Positions 24,800 to 52,221 of a DNA stretch of 64,000 nt are shown one piece after another (within the stretch, counting starts at the first letter, position 1; each line of letters starts with the position of its first letter). The position numbers and the translations under genes were made by a program. The notes beneath the pieces were generated by a model that saw only the letters and a list, made by a program, of their open reading frames with translations, did not search any database and was not told the origin of the DNA. Source of the DNA: Eulemur rufifrons (taxonomy: Eukaryota > Chordata > Mammalia > Primates > Lemuridae); NCBI RefSeq assembly GCF_041146395.1, contig NC_091006.1, forward strand, positions 5,152,001-5,216,000, read 5' to 3'.

Positions 24800-26430
24800 T
24801 ATGCTGATTAAAAGGGAACAGTGTCACAACTATCATTTATAAAAAGAAGACAGGAACATCTGATTTATATTAATATATAGTTATATTATTATTACATTTC
24901 TTTTTTGCTTCCCCTTTTCCTTTGTGTAGACTGAGTTACAATTTAGATTAAGGCTACAGAATGTCTACAGAGGATCTTGACAGATAGGGAGGAGGTACAG
25001 GTATTACCCAGCACATTTTTGGTTGAATGAGGAATGACTAGCTTATTTTAGGTGAGATTTTAACTTTCAGTTATGGAAGGAATTATGCATATTGATGGGA
25101 TGCAATCTTGTGAACACTGGTCATTCATTTGGCTGCCCAGTATTTATGTACCCTTGCTATGATGGGAAACACCCATCTTTAAGCAGAGGCTGATTCTCAC
25201 TAGATAAACCGAATATGCATTCCAGCCTCCCCAGCAGCTAACGCACAGGGATGAAACCTAGGCTCAACCACTCAAATACACCTATCTCAGAATAGCATGG
25301 CAATGATACAAAGGAACAGGGACTGTGGAGATTCCATCTGGGTGATGGGTGACCCCAGGTATATAGGTGGCGGAAGCAGGGACAATAGAAATTCTGTTAG
25401 TGATCATCAGTCATGCCTCTCCCCTTCTGATTTCTAGATTAATTGAAAAGTAGAGCATCTTTTTGGGTAATGATTTCTTGAAAAAGGCAGCTGGAGCCTT
25501 TAAAATGCACATCCTAATGTTGCATTCAAACTCTAGATATTGGGACATATACAAGGGCAGAATTGGACCTGCAGAGTAGGCATAGAGAATGATAGCCTGC
25601 CCTAGAGACCATGGAGCAATTAAAGGTCCAATAAAGGGAGATAATATATGTGTTTGAACACATTTCACCAAGGCAATAAATCATTTCTTTTATGACATAT
25701 GAATAGTAGTGATGAAAATAGGAAGCAGAAACAATCCTCAAAAACTAACCCTTCTATAAAAATGAAGAAAACATGGTAAAAAGCCCTAACACCCAGTGTC
25801 ACCTGGTGTGCAACATGCAAAAGACAAGAAAATAAAATAGGTATGAATATTGTAAGATAAGTATGTCACCTTTACCTGCAGATTATATAACTATAAAGCC
25901 CAAAAGAATCTATCACCTTATAAGCAGTACCCTAATACATGAAACTTTTAGATATTACTAGCATATTTTAAGCATTGTGACACATTACATTAGAGGGTAT
26001 TGTTATTAGATATTAGAAATTTTAAGACATACATGTATTAATGAATATCTACTCAATGTCAATTGTTCATTCATTTGGGATACTCTGTATTTAAACTGAA
26101 TAAAATTCAAAATATAATCCCAATGAATTTTTTGTTGAAACTAGATAAAATAATTTAAAAATCCTTATGAGAAACATTTGTCTTTATTTCCAAATAATAA
26201 ACTATACATTAATAATATATGTATCTTTATGTCCAAGTAATAAAAGTTACTGAAAAGTGTCAAAGATTTCTGAAATATAGGGAACAGAAATAGATGTGAT
26301 GATTTGAGCATTTAATATATGACAGTATTTTAATGCAGGAGAAAGATGAGGAATTTTTTTTCCTGCACCTCCTCCTCCCTCCAAGATGAAGAATTTAATA
26401 ATTACATCTGGCATAATTGGTTTTATTTCT
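24800..26430. other. intergenic sequence, nothing recognised
   Basis: No gene or clear repeat identified between ZFP82 and ZNF566 here. Confidence 0.35.
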
Positions 26431-26439
26431 GGATAGAAA

Positions 26440-27130
26440 CAAATCTTATACCTCACTCATACCATACACAATAATCAATTCCAGATAGATTAAAATAATA
26501 AATTTGTGTATACACAAACACAGAAACACACATGAAAAACTGCACTCTTTTCCTTTATTCTCTTGCCCTTTGAAATTTTCTGGAAGCAAAACCTTCCTAA
26601 GAAATAGAAAACACTGGAAATAACTTGGGAAACCTATTTTATAGAAATAAAATAGACAAGAATATAAAAATGTTTATTGCAGCATTATTCTTAAATGTCA
26701 TAAAAAGAGGAAACAATCTGAAACATCACAAGTGGGAAAATGGTTGCATAGGTATTGGTACAAGCATACTGCGGAAGATACTTTAACCATTAAAAAGATT
26801 TAAGTTAAATAATCATCTATTGACTTGAAGGAATATCCAAAATGTACAGTGGAATGTAAAAAGCAAATTTCATAGAAATGTATAAAGTATCCATTTTTTG
26901 TAAAAAAACATAATCAAATAATTTGTATGTTAATGTTTGAACATGAAGAAATATATACAATCTTTAAATATTATTCAGAAGAAAACTGACAAAGGGGGAG
27001 AGAATGAGGAATGGAGGACAGAGATAATGATTTTTTCTTTTTACTTTACGGTACTGTTTCATTAATTTGGGTGCACATGTACTACCTCCATAATTTTAGA
27101 TGAGGAACTTAATAAAAGATTTAAATATGC
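26440..27130 (+). repeat. L1 3' fragment
   Basis: AATGTTTATTGCAGCATTATTCTTAA and CAATCTGAAACATC are typical sense L1 3' text, diverged. Confidence 0.6.
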
Positions 27131-27549
27131 AAAATTAAATTTCATTTGGCAGTTCTCATTTTGATAATAATGCAAAACATTAGAATGGAATATTGTTTTT
27201 AGTAATTCTTCTGCAGATGTTTGCTCAGTTTTTCTCAAGTTTATTATGAAATATTTTTACCTCCTTATGCCTGTATAAAATAAAGTAACTCAGTGTTCAA
27301 AGAAACCATTCCTATAAAGGATCTAAAAGAAAAGGGAGTGGGGCATGATAAGACAGATCTAAGGTATCTAAATATATGAATTTTCCTTCCACAGAACAGT
27401 AACTATCCAATGTAGGGAGATGCTTGCTGAGCATGAAATTTGAGGCACAATAAAGGGCCATCTCAAAAACTATCCTAAACTTATACAAAGCTAGACTGTG
27501 GGCTTTTTTTTTAAACTTCAGGATTTCTTAAGTGACTTTTACTAGGTTT

Positions 27550-27650
27550 CCACACTATAATGGCAGACTTGGCTATGGCCCACAAAGGCTAAAATATTTA
27601 CTATCTGGCCCTTTAGGGAAAAACTTTGCTGACCCTTGGTTTAAAAACTT
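27550..27650 (+). repeat. hAT-Charlie-like fossil fragment
   Basis: GGCTAAAATATTTACTATCTGGCCCTTTAGGGAAAAACTTTGCTGACCC; a better preserved relative lies at 31635-31845. Confidence 0.6.
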
Positions 27651-28178
27651 TAAAGACAACATAAAATTACAATGACATATTTGCTGCTATGGCAAAATTG
27701 TGATGGTATGGCTTTAGTTTTGATAGGTTAACTCTTTAAAAATTTTTATTTTCTCTTGTGTGTGTGTGCATATATATAGCTCAAGAGCCAATATATCTTC
27801 TTTGCCCCTCACAATGATTTTTAAAAAAATTACATTGGCCATTTAAAAATCAGGGGCTCTCAAACATTTTAAAAATGTAGATTTCTGGATTTCCTCACAA
27901 AGTCAGAAGAAAAACAAGGCCCGTGGTTCCTCACAGCATCATGGTTAGCTGGAACTGGGCACTGGGTATACTCTTTAAGTACTGTCCCAATCAGGTTTGT
28001 TTTTATTATTCTTTTAATAGATACCTACAATTTGCTAATTTCTTTAGAATGGGTGTATGTATCTTCATAGTTGACACTGAAAAATAGCATTCTTTTTTGT
28101 ATCCTCCTCATTCATTTCTGACATCAAAATTAGGTTAGAATGGTAAAATGAGATGTCTCCTTCTATATAACTGAAATA

Positions 28179-28309
28179 CAGGGTGTCCCAAAAGTCACCA
28201 TACATAAAGAAAATGGGAAATTGTAGCTAACTGTACCTTTATTTACAAAATATTTGTCACAAAGTTTTATAAAATTTTTGTGTTGTATGGAGAATTTTGG
28301 GACACCCTG
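28179..28309. mobile_element. 131-bp mariner-type MITE with TA duplication
   Basis: CAGGGTGTCCCAAAA at the left end and its exact reverse complement TTTTGGGACACCCTG at the right. Homology extends to about 26 bp with two mismatches. Flanked by TA on both sides (28177-28178, 28310-28311). No coding capacity. It is too intact to be very old. Confidence 0.88.
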
Positions 28310-28924
28310 TAGTTCCTTAACACTTGATAAAGTTTTGTTTAAAAATAAATTGGATTTGGTGCTTCATGAGGAATAGCTAATTCATCACATGCTAATTTTT
28401 TCCTGTTCTCTGTTTATGACAGTCTTCTAAGAGTTCTAATTATCTTTAAGTCAATACTTGTGATTTACATTTTCCTAAAAAATCATTTTGTTTAGGTTCC
28501 CAAATGTATCAGACAAAAGTATTCAGTATAACCTTTTAAATCTATAACTATAACTATTCTATCTCTCTTTATCTAGTTTTCAAATGTAATGCTGTTTATT
28601 TCTCTTTTTATACTTTTTTCTTCATCAGCATCACCAATATTTTGTCTATATTCTTGTTTCTTTTTATGCTAGGTATTTTATGATATAACAAAAAGGATAC
28701 CAGTCTGAATAAAGTTCTTCCCACATATTATATTACTCACATTACTTTCCCCACCAACACCTAGGATCATTTAATGTTCAGTAGGAAATCAGCGATGATG
28801 GAAAATTTTCTTAATTCATCACCCTCAAAGGGGCTTTCTTCAGTTAAATACCCTGTCTAATGGTAATAAGGTCTGCAGAAATTAAAAAGCCTTTCAACAA
28901 ATAATAATACTGATGACACTGAAT

Positions 28925-29070
28925 ATAATAACAATGACTAACATTCAATAAGTATGTATTCATTATATGCCAGGCACAATTCTAAGTACTTTATGTGTCT
29001 TCATTCATTTAATCCTCACAAAACATTATGAGGTAGGTATTTTAATGATCCCCATTTTATAATTTCTAAT
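28925..29070 (-). repeat. MIR SINE, reverse
   Basis: CATTATATGCCAGGCACAATTCTAAGTACTTTATGTGTC and ATCCTCACAAAACATTATGAGGTAGG are reverse MIR core and tail. Confidence 0.8.
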
Positions 29071-29628
29071 GAGATATATTATCTATTAAAAACATAACAA
29101 AAGATAATATAAAATACAAAGATGTACCTAGGGAGAATGTCCATCAGGGACATGTATTTTGGCAAAATATGTGGAGGAGACTAAGATGTCATCAATAGGG
29201 CTTTGATAAATGGTATTATAGAAACACAATGAAACACCATGAAGATAGTAAACGATCTCTATTTACTGAGTGGAAAGTTGTTCACGAACATTTTTACAAT
29301 AAGAAAGCCTTAATCTTATAAAGAGAGAAAAGAATAAGCCATCTTCAAAAATAAAGAGGTCAGTTCTCTCAGGTATTAAAGGTATTTTAAAAATAAAGAT
29401 ATTTTACAAACCATGATGTAAACTGATAAACTTTACAGTCATATAAATTGAAGATGTTTTAAAATATTAAGAATGTAACAATTATAGGCAAATTGCGGGG
29501 GGGAATGAAAATCACAGGATTATATTGCCACATAAATTATCTGATGTTTAAGAAGATTAGAAAGGTGTCAAAAGTGCTGTCATTTCCAATATTTGCTAGA
29601 CCGAATTATCTGATGTCAAGAGAAAGTT

Positions 29629-29634
29629 TTTATT
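29629..29634 (-). terminator. ZNF566: candidate ZNF566 poly(A) signal
   Basis: AATAAA on the minus strand about 200 bases after the stop codon. It is plausible by position only. Confidence 0.25.
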
Positions 29635-29829
29635 AAAGAGCTTCCAAAATGTATTCTATCCATATGGTGTTTCTCCAACATTATTTTTCATGAGCTGAGT
29701 AAGCTGTTGTCAACAAATATGTTTCCACATTATTCTATCTAGAGGAATTATTAAGATAAATTCTATGATGTGGAATAGTTTTGAGCCATAATTAAAAGCC
29801 TTCCTATATATTTCATATATTATGGTTTA

Positions 29830-42305
<12,476 letters not shown>

Positions 42306-42314
<9 letters not shown>

Positions 42315-42373
42315 AGCTTTGATATTTGTAGAAAAGGACCTTCTCTGGACTCTTCTTTTGGAAAAGGGTAGAG
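42306..42373 (-). CDS. ZNF566: ZNF566 first coding exon (5'UTR plus MAQ)
   Basis: A pyrimidine-rich acceptor cttcttttgcctctcccag ends at 42374. The exon is 68 bp, carries ATG at 42312-42314 and codes M-A-Q before the donor gtgaga. It has the same size and organisation as the ZFP82 equivalent. Confidence 0.87.
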
Positions 42374-42559
42374 CTGGGAGAGGCAAAAGAAGATGCATGA
42401 GACCCCACATGCCTCACAGCTCCCAGAATGATCATTTCCCCTCTGTTCATGCCACACAAACACTTGAGGGGTATCAGTGAGAAGAATGGGCAAATATCTC
42501 ATAATCCCAAGCTCCAAAGATGCCAGGTTTTGACTGTAGCAGGATGGATTTGGTTAACC

Positions 42560-42960
42560 CAATATGGCTTAGAGAACATAAATTTGTATACACACAAAAA
42601 GATATAAAATTTTTTACTCAAATTATAGCATATTATACACACTGTTGTAAACATTGCTATTTTTACCTATTAATAATATATCTTGGAGTGAATCCCAACT
42701 AATACATATTGTGCTCCAGGATTTTCTTAATAGCTGCACTGTATTCCATTAAATGGATATACCTTAATTTATTCAGCTAATCAGAGGCCAATGATCATTT
42801 GAGTTGTTTCCAATCTTTCACTATAACAAACAATGCTGTAATAAATATCCTTGTGCATACATTATTTTATCTATTTATAAATTCTGAATGATTAATTCCT
42901 AAAAGTATAATTGCTCAAAGATTATATGCATTTTAAGTTTGGATATACCTTGGTAAAATC
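42560..42960 (-). repeat. L1 3'UTR fragment, reverse
   Basis: GCACTGTATTCCATTAAATGGATATACCTTAATTTATTCAGC and TTCCAATCTTTCACTATAACAAACAATGCTG are typical reverse L1 3' text. Confidence 0.7.
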
Positions 42961-42969
42961 AGTTTTCAG

Positions 42970-43680
42970 TGTGCTTGGACTGTACAATCAGGTCCCAAGT
43001 GCTGACCAAGAAACAACTATCCTGCCTAGTTTGAGAAGAATTTTGGGTTTAGTAGGTTTTCGCTTAAGATAACTGAAACTCAGAAAATCAAACAAAATAA
43101 TAATATTGAAACCTTAGGAAGATGCTAAACTTAGCATAACAGTAACAATAAGAAAGAATAAAGAAGTATAGAAATAATGTAGAAATGGACTAAACTCACA
43201 TTACTAATGCTTTAGAGTAGCTTTTGACCATAAGGATAGTAATAAAACTTATAACAATTATATGTATTCTTTATAAACATCTTCACTTTAAGATGTTTAA
43301 AGTGTCCAAAAGAATAAGCTATACTAAAAAACTAATAGAAATCTAAATTGTTTAAGGAGAGTAACTGAATTAGTGATCAATGTTTAAATGTTTAAGAAAA
43401 TTTTGGTTTTTTGTTTATTAGATACAAGAACTTATAAACTGTACATTATGCAAACTATAAAGAGCAGTCAACATTTTTCTTTATGCACAAAACTCCTTGA
43501 TCATTAAACAACTTATCAATTATTTCACATAAAATTGACTACACAGTAGGACCATGTTACCAATTCTCTAATGACTTCCTCTACTCCTAGACATTCATTA
43601 CATTTCCCCAGGAGTACACATATTCCAGGAAATGAAAACCAAAGTAATAAACAAAGGTCTCTTCTTTAAAATCTAAGTGT
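42970..43680. other. ZNF566 intron 1, nothing recognised
   Basis: AT-rich with no gene or clear repeat. Confidence 0.35.
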
Positions 43681-43681
43681 A

Positions 43682-44029
43682 GGCCGGGCGCGGTGGCTCA
43701 CGCCTGTAATCCTAGCACTCTGGGAGGCCGAGGCGGGTGGATTGCTCAAGGTCAGGAGTTCGAGACCAGCCTGAGCGAGACCCCGTCTCTACTAAAAATA
43801 GAAAGACATTATATGGACAACTAAAAATCTATATAGAAAAAATTAGCCGGGCATAGTGGCGCATGCCTGTAGTCCCAGCTACTTGGGAGGCTGAGGCAGT
43901 AGGATCGCTTAAGCCCAGGAGTCTGAGGTTGCTGTGAGCTAAGCTGACGCCACGGCATTCACTCTAGCCTGGGCAACAAAGTGAGACTCTGTCTCAACAA
44001 AAAAAAATAAAAAAATAAAAAAAAAAAAT
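43682..44029 (+). repeat. young strepsirrhine Alu (subfamily lacking AGCAAG)
   Basis: Near-consensus Alu with CCTGAGCGAGACC (six bases shorter than CCTGAGCAAGAGCGAGACC in the others), linker TATATGGACAACTAAAAATC and AAGCTGACGCC. Target-site duplication AAAATCTAAGTGTA. Confidence 0.95.
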
Positions 44030-44498
44030 AAAATCTAAGTGTACTCATTAATGTTATTATTACTACTACATATTAAGCTCTTAGTATTCTTTTATCAACC
44101 AAACAGCTTATTACACATAATAGCTAGGCATTGTGCTAGATACTAAAGAATCAAAAATAATCCAGAAAGACTTGGAAACAGTTCCTTCTACACTCCTCAC
44201 CTTAAGCTCCCCCTTCTGGTGTCTCCTCCTGGCCTTCCCCTGGTTAAAGGGATGTCCTCAAGTGCTGTACCTTCCAAACAGAATGGCATGAAACATTGCC
44301 ACTTCAATAGCTTCATATTAGGCCTGCTGCACTCCCAACACTCCTCATCTTTTCCCCTGGAGGGCAACCTCCCAGACTGAATTCTTGCATCTAGGAGATC
44401 TGCTCCTTTCTTTACAGCCCTCATTAATGTAAAAATATTTTAGCAAATGAGAAATAGAACTTCCTCAACTTGATAAATAGTATCTATGAAATACCTAT

Positions 44499-44888
44499 TG
44501 TTGGGAGACAGTGCACCATACGTCTCTCACACTCTTACACATCTTGCTGGGTGAGCCAAGAAAGTAAGGCTCTAACTACTCTTTTACCTGGGTCATTTCT
44601 CCGAATTATTTATGCAGCTGATAACCTTGAGAGATAAGATAACATCTCTTCTGCACAAACAGCAGGCTTGCTTACTGCTTTCTATAAAAGCAATGGATTC
44701 TCTAGGCTCAGTGTTCCCAGTGGCTATGAAATCCACTGCATGAATAGCATCCATGTGGGCCGTCATGCTGTCCCCATGGGAGGTGAGGGAAAGAGGAATT
44801 GATAAAAACTAATGCCCATGCTGCTTGCTGTGCTATGAGTAATAAAGACTTTGTCTCTGATCCAAGAGTCTCATGTTTCCTGCCAGCA
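44499..44888 (+). repeat. candidate solo LTR (TGTTGGGAGAC...CCAGCA)
   Basis: 390 bp starting TG and ending CA, with CTATAAAAGC and GAGTAATAAAGAC signals. It resembles 47651-48032 at both ends and in the middle. Target-site duplication not evident. Confidence 0.5.
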
Positions 44889-44964
44889 TTTGTGAAATAG
44901 CCTAATTTATTAGCTTATAAGTAGGAAAAAAATCCAATACTACAGCTAATATTATACTTAATGT

Positions 44965-45302
<338 letters not shown>

Positions 45303-45329
45303 TATACTTAATGTTGAAATACTGAAAAC

Positions 45330-47440
<2,111 letters not shown>

Positions 47441-47650
47441 TACACTGAAAGGAGTGGTGCAGAAAACAACTAAAGTATTGGAAAATGTTTTGACTATAGA
47501 CTGCAAGGTTAAAGAAAAGAGTTGAAGATAAATACTCTACTGTAGTTATTAAGTTTGTTTTTTACAAGGTGTGGGTTAGCAATTCTGAAACTACTTTATA
47601 TGTATTCTAGGATAGAGCAAATTACTGATACTGAGAGGCAGGTTTCTCAC

Positions 47651-48032
47651 TGTTGGAGACTGGAGTAACAAGGAAATGGCCAAACTTGATGGGAGACAAT
47701 TCTCCGTGGGTCTTGCATGTTTCTGCACATCTTGTAACCGGAGATACTAAGTGCTTTTGTTCTGGATTATTTTTCCAAGATATTTACATAGTGAACAGCC
47801 TTGGAAGACAGAGACAGTCTCCCTCTCTAGCAAATGGCAGGCATGCTTAATACCCATTAATAAAAGATTTAGGTTCCCTAAGCTCATGGGAGCACACAAA
47901 TACCTGTGTATTTTTCATTACCTTGTGGGTATAAGTGAACCAGTGCAAGAGAATGTTGATATTCAGACAACTGCTATTAGCAACAAACCATCCTTCATCT
48001 CTGGCCCAGAAATCTAATGTTTTCTGTCAGCA
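47651..48032 (+). repeat. candidate solo LTR related to 44499-44888
   Basis: 382 bp, TGTTGGAGAC start and TTTTCTGTCAGCA end, with an ATTAATAAAAG signal. It shares ordered motifs with the other LTR (AGGC(T/A)TGCTTA, CTAAGCTC/CTAGGCTC). Confidence 0.5.
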
Positions 48033-48039
48033 ATGAGCA

Positions 48040-49070
48040 CATCAAATGCCCAGATCTTAGTTTATAAATCAATTCTCTAATGAAAGAAACTAGGGCTCCT
48101 TGGAGAAATTGCTGATTCCAGGGCTGGGGAGAGACAATACAAGATGAGCCTGGAACACCTTATAGTGCCAGAAAGTTAAAAAAAAAAAAAAAAAAAAGGC
48201 TAAAAAAAGTGATGGCATGTTGAAAGAACACAGGAGCCAACTTAAGCTCTTAATGGCCAACTCTAGAACAATTTGAGCAGCAAAATAAGTAACAATAATA
48301 ATGGACTAAAATCCATAGAATAAAATAAATACCCATGAGTGCATAAATAAATAATTGAATAAACACATGGGGAAAAAGTGACAGCTCTTCCTAATAGTAG
48401 AATTTAAGTCAATAAATGCAGAAGGAATGATGGAAAGAGAAAATCACCATTAGGCAAACATCACAATAACAACTGTTACAGAAAAAAAAAAATCAAAAGA
48501 TTCAAAAGATGTTAAAATTAATGAGCAAAAGCATGAGAAACAGGATTTTTGCATAGCCTCAAAGCATCTCCTCACAAGATACTTATTAAGTAAAAAGGGA
48601 AAAACAGTAATTTTACAGAGGAGACACCTGGCAAAAAATATCTTAACCAAGTCATCAAAATTAACACCAGTAATGAGATATACTAATATCATATAACTCC
48701 TGACATGATAGATTAAGAAGAGCTCAATTATCATTTCATGATCTTCTTGTCAAAAATGCATAGTGTAAATTTAACCATGAGAAAACATCGGACAAACCCC
48801 AATTGAAAGATATTCTACCAAATAATTGGCCAATACTCTTCAAAAGTATCAAGGTCAAAAAAGATAAAAAAGACTAAGAACTATCTCAGATGGGAGGAGA
48901 TTAATGAGACAAGACAAATAAATCACTGTGGGACCTTGGATTAAATCCTGGAACAGAAAAAGACAATTAGCAAAATTTGAATAAGGTCTGTAAATTAGTT
49001 AAAAGTCTTGTATCAGTGTAAATTTCCTGGTTTTCATAATTGTACTCTGTGCAACTGAATGAAGAGTATA
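48040..49070. other. ZNF566 intron 1, mostly unrecognised
   Basis: A-rich sequence with a poly-A run at 48178-48198; possibly decayed LINE. No gene. Confidence 0.35.
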
Positions 49071-49073
49071 TGG

Positions 49074-49335
49074 GACCAGCCTGAGCAATGAGCGAGACCC
49101 CACCTCTACTAAAAATAGAAAGAAATTATATGGACAGCTAAAAATATATATAGAAAAAATTAGCCGGGCATGGTGGTGCATGCCTGTAGTCCCAGCTACT
49201 CGGGAGGCTGAGACAGGAGGATCGCTTGAGCTCAGGAGTTTGAGGTTGCTGTGAGCTAGGCTGACGCCACGGCACTCACTCTAGCCTGGGCAACAGAGTG
49301 AGACTCTGTCTCAAAAAAAAAAAAAAAAAAAAAAA
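49074..49335 (+). repeat. 5'-truncated strepsirrhine Alu
   Basis: Begins at ACCAGCCTGAGCAATGAGCG. Target-site duplication GAGTATATGGGA on both sides shows truncation at insertion. Confidence 0.93.
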
Positions 49336-49369
49336 GGAGTATATGGGAATTCCAAAATTTTTAAAAATA

Positions 49370-50590
49370 AAAAAAAATTAAAATGGGGAAAGCAGGCAAA
49401 AAGACCAGAACAGGCACTTCAAACAAGAGGATATCCACATGGCAATAAACATGTGAAATGATGCTGAAAATCATTTCACATCAAGGAAATGCAAATCAAA
49501 ACTAAGATGAAATTCTACTACACAATAAACAGAACAATTAAAAGACTAACAGTACCAAATAAGGGAGAGGATGAGGAGCAACTGGAACTCTCATGTATTG
49601 TTGGATGTGAACTGGAACAACCACTTGAAAAATTGATGGTATGAAACATATGCCTACCCTATGGTCTAGCGATTATTTCCACTCATAACTATTTACCCAT
49701 GAGAAAAACATTCACGTGATCACCAAAAGCATAGTAGAATGTTCATAACAGCAGCATAATTTGTAATAGCCTCAACTTGGAAACTATGCAAATATCCATT
49801 AACAGTACAATCAATTAATTTATTACAATGTATCCCCAAATGTAATGAGAACTAATTACATTGAACAACATGGGTGAATTTCGTGAACATAATATGAAGC
49901 AAAAGAAACCAGGCATAAAAGAGTAAAATCTACATAATTCCATATGTACCTGAAGTTCAAGAATGGGTAATAATGGTGACAGAATTCTGAATAGATTGTG
50001 GGGGAGAAATGAGTGAAAGGGTCATGAAGCAACAATCTGGAGTCGTGGCAAAGTTCTTTATATTGACCTAAGACAGTGTTACACACAACTGTATAATTAA
50101 GATTTGTGTACTTTATATATATAACTCATTAAAAATTAAAAAAACTATTGGAACTATGTTTTGATAGGGATATGGAACAATAAGATGTTTCAAACATTGC
50201 TGTGCAAGTACAAATTTGTATACCCACTTTAATATGTATTTTAACAGTATTTAGTAAAGTGAAAGATATATGACTCAGCAATTCCATTGGTAAATAAATA
50301 CCCTATGTAAAAGAATGTTTGTGGTAGCATTGTTTATAAAATCAAGAACTAGAAATAGCTCACATGTCTATCATTACCAGAAGTGATGAATATTTGTGGC
50401 ATACTTGAAAGGCTAGAATACAATATAGCAAAGAAACAATGAACTGAAATTATACCTAATATGGATGATTCTCACAAACATAGTTGTACAAATAAAAGAC
50501 AAAAGACTGTATGATAGTATTCATATAAAGTTTCAAAACAGGGAAAAACTAGAGAATACATAAGTATAAAACTAGAGGTATACATAGAGG
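49370..50590 (+). repeat. L1 3' fragments
   Basis: CATGTGAAATGATGCTGAAAATCATTTCACATCAAGGAAATGCAAATCAAAAC and later ATGACTCAGCAATTCCATTGGTAAATAAATACCC: two adjacent sense L1 ORF2/3' pieces. Confidence 0.75.
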
Positions 50591-50629
50591 TATACATAAG
50601 TATAAAACTTCACACACTTATCAAATTGC

Positions 50630-51175
50630 AGAATCCTAATTACACACCCACCATGGGGACATTCAGCTACAGGCGACCCACACCAACAGGGCCACACATC
50701 CAGGGCCTCAAAAGGTCACATAAGCACAATAGCACATTCACCAAGGGGACACTCAAGTCACAACCACACTGGCACATGCACCGCACACCCGCACCTGGTC
50801 ACAATCACGATCACACACTAACCACAGACACACAGAGATGCAAACACACAGTACAGACAGGTATCCCCACCTGTCCTCTGCTGCATGCGGTCATGCTATC
50901 ACACAATCACACACCACTATGGGGACAAACTCGATAAAACCCTAACCAGTCACAGGCTCCCCACATCCGCACACAATACTGCACATGGTCTGAATCTCAC
51001 ACACACACCCCACAGGCTCTCACCCTGTCACACCGGCAGTCACAGACTTCCCGACTGTGCTGCACACAGTGTTATTAGAATCACACACTCATCACAAGAA
51101 CAGCCTGTCAGAAACGCACGATCATTCACCACATACCACCACACAAACATAACCACACAATTTCAATCTCACCCC
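50630..51175. other. CACA/TCACA-rich tract at the start of ZNF566 intron 1
   Basis: About 545 bases of irregular TCACAC, CACAC and GGGGACA words, ending at the CpG island. It is sense-strand TGTG- and G-rich. Its equivalent position to the ZFP82 tract suggests shared ancestry of the two promoter regions. Confidence 0.6.
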
Positions 51176-51650
51176 CTCCACCGCACAAAGCCGAGGCTCA
51201 GCCTCTGGCCCCGCCCTTTCCTTGGCCTCCTCACCTCAGGCCTTCCAAGCTTCCAAAGCAGAAGAGTCCTTCACAGCGCAGGAGTAGTTGCTGGTTAAGT
51301 CCTGAGGGTCCCGCCAGCGCGTGACTTTGAGGCTGAATTCCCGCGAGAAGCACGGTCATGCCGAAGCGTCCTCTGGGAAACAGAGGAGCGGGCAAGATGG
51401 CTGCCGATTGTCAGTGTTCTTCTCAGTGCTTAACTGCGGCCCTGCCGAAAGGCTTGCGTCCCTTATCCAACCGCGTCCCGGTTGCCTCACGGAGCCCCAG
51501 CTCAGGCTTAGGCCATGGCTCCGAAGGAAGGCCACTCAGACGATGCGTTTCAGATGGGCTTGCTTCCCGGACCTGCCCTACTATCCCCGGGGGCTGCACA
51601 GCTTCGGGAGGAGGAGAGGAAGTTTGCCTGCGAAGACAATTTGCACCGGA

Positions 51651-51669
51651 GCCTTCTGGGGAATGTAGT
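51651..51669 (-). promoter_or_regulatory. ZNF143/STAF-like site
   Basis: The minus strand reads ACTACATTCCCCAGAAGGC, close to the known ACTACAATTCCCAGAATGC-type element common in CpG-island promoters. Confidence 0.55.
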
Positions 51670-51783
51670 TCGGAGAAGGGAAAACGGTTGGTGGACCGCT
51701 CAAAAGTCATCTTAATTCCTCTCACAGATAAACCTGCGCTTGGCCAAATTCCAAAGATTTTAGGAGTTAGTGCACCCAAACAG

Positions 51784-51795
51784 TGCGCAGGCGCA
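51784..51795. promoter_or_regulatory. NRF1-like palindromic site in the ZNF566 promoter
   Basis: TGCGCAGGCGCA, identical in sequence and orientation to the ZFP82 promoter site at 21308-21319. Confidence 0.6.
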
Positions 51796-52221
51796 GATTT
51801 CCTGGGTTGCAGTTTTGGACTTTGTTCAGGGGTGCGTTTATCTTGATGTTCCTCAGTGCAGAGGGGTTGTAGAACCTGAGGTTGTGAGACCGAAGCTGGT
51901 CTGGGAGGTAGGAAGGGTGGAGACCAGGAGCCTGCGATGTGATTGGGGAGGCTGAAGGGGAGAATCACAATACCTGTGACGAGTTTGGAGTGGCTGAGAG
52001 GAGTTTCCGAAATTGCAAAAGCTGGTATTGTTCTGAGCTACTGACTTCTTTATGCATGGTGGAGGATGAGGGGCAGTGAGGTGGTCAATTGTTGAAGCAC
52101 TTTGGATTTATTCTCTAATTTTCTATTTTTTCTCTTCTTTTTTCCTAATGTTTTATTTTTCTACATTCTGGAAAATTTATTCAACTTTTTCTTCTAAGCC
52201 TTCTTTTATACTGATGACTTT

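Larger units (their letters stand above)
51180..51960 (-). promoter_or_regulatory. ZNF566: ZNF566 CpG-island promoter and noncoding first exon
   Basis: A CpG-rich block about 9 kb upstream of the first coding exon. It contains an NRF1-like site (51784-51795), a ZNF143/STAF-like site with ACTACATTCCCCAG on the minus strand (51651-51669), a YY1-like CAAGATGGCTGCC (51393-51405) and an ETS-like GAGGAAGT near 51617. A strong minus-strand donor, CTGAG followed by gtgagg, lies at 51235/51234, and another candidate (gtgaggc) near 51488. Exon 1 therefore probably lies within about 51235-51800. The long ORFs read across this island on both strands are GC-driven and not supported as genes. A divergent plus-strand transcript is possible but not shown. 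Confidence 0.75.

Noticed and set aside
51321..51968. ORFs of 115-181 aa on both strands in the ZNF566 CpG island
   Set aside because: High GC lowers stop frequency. The proteins are low-complexity Pro/Arg/Ser text without domains, and the region has promoter features.
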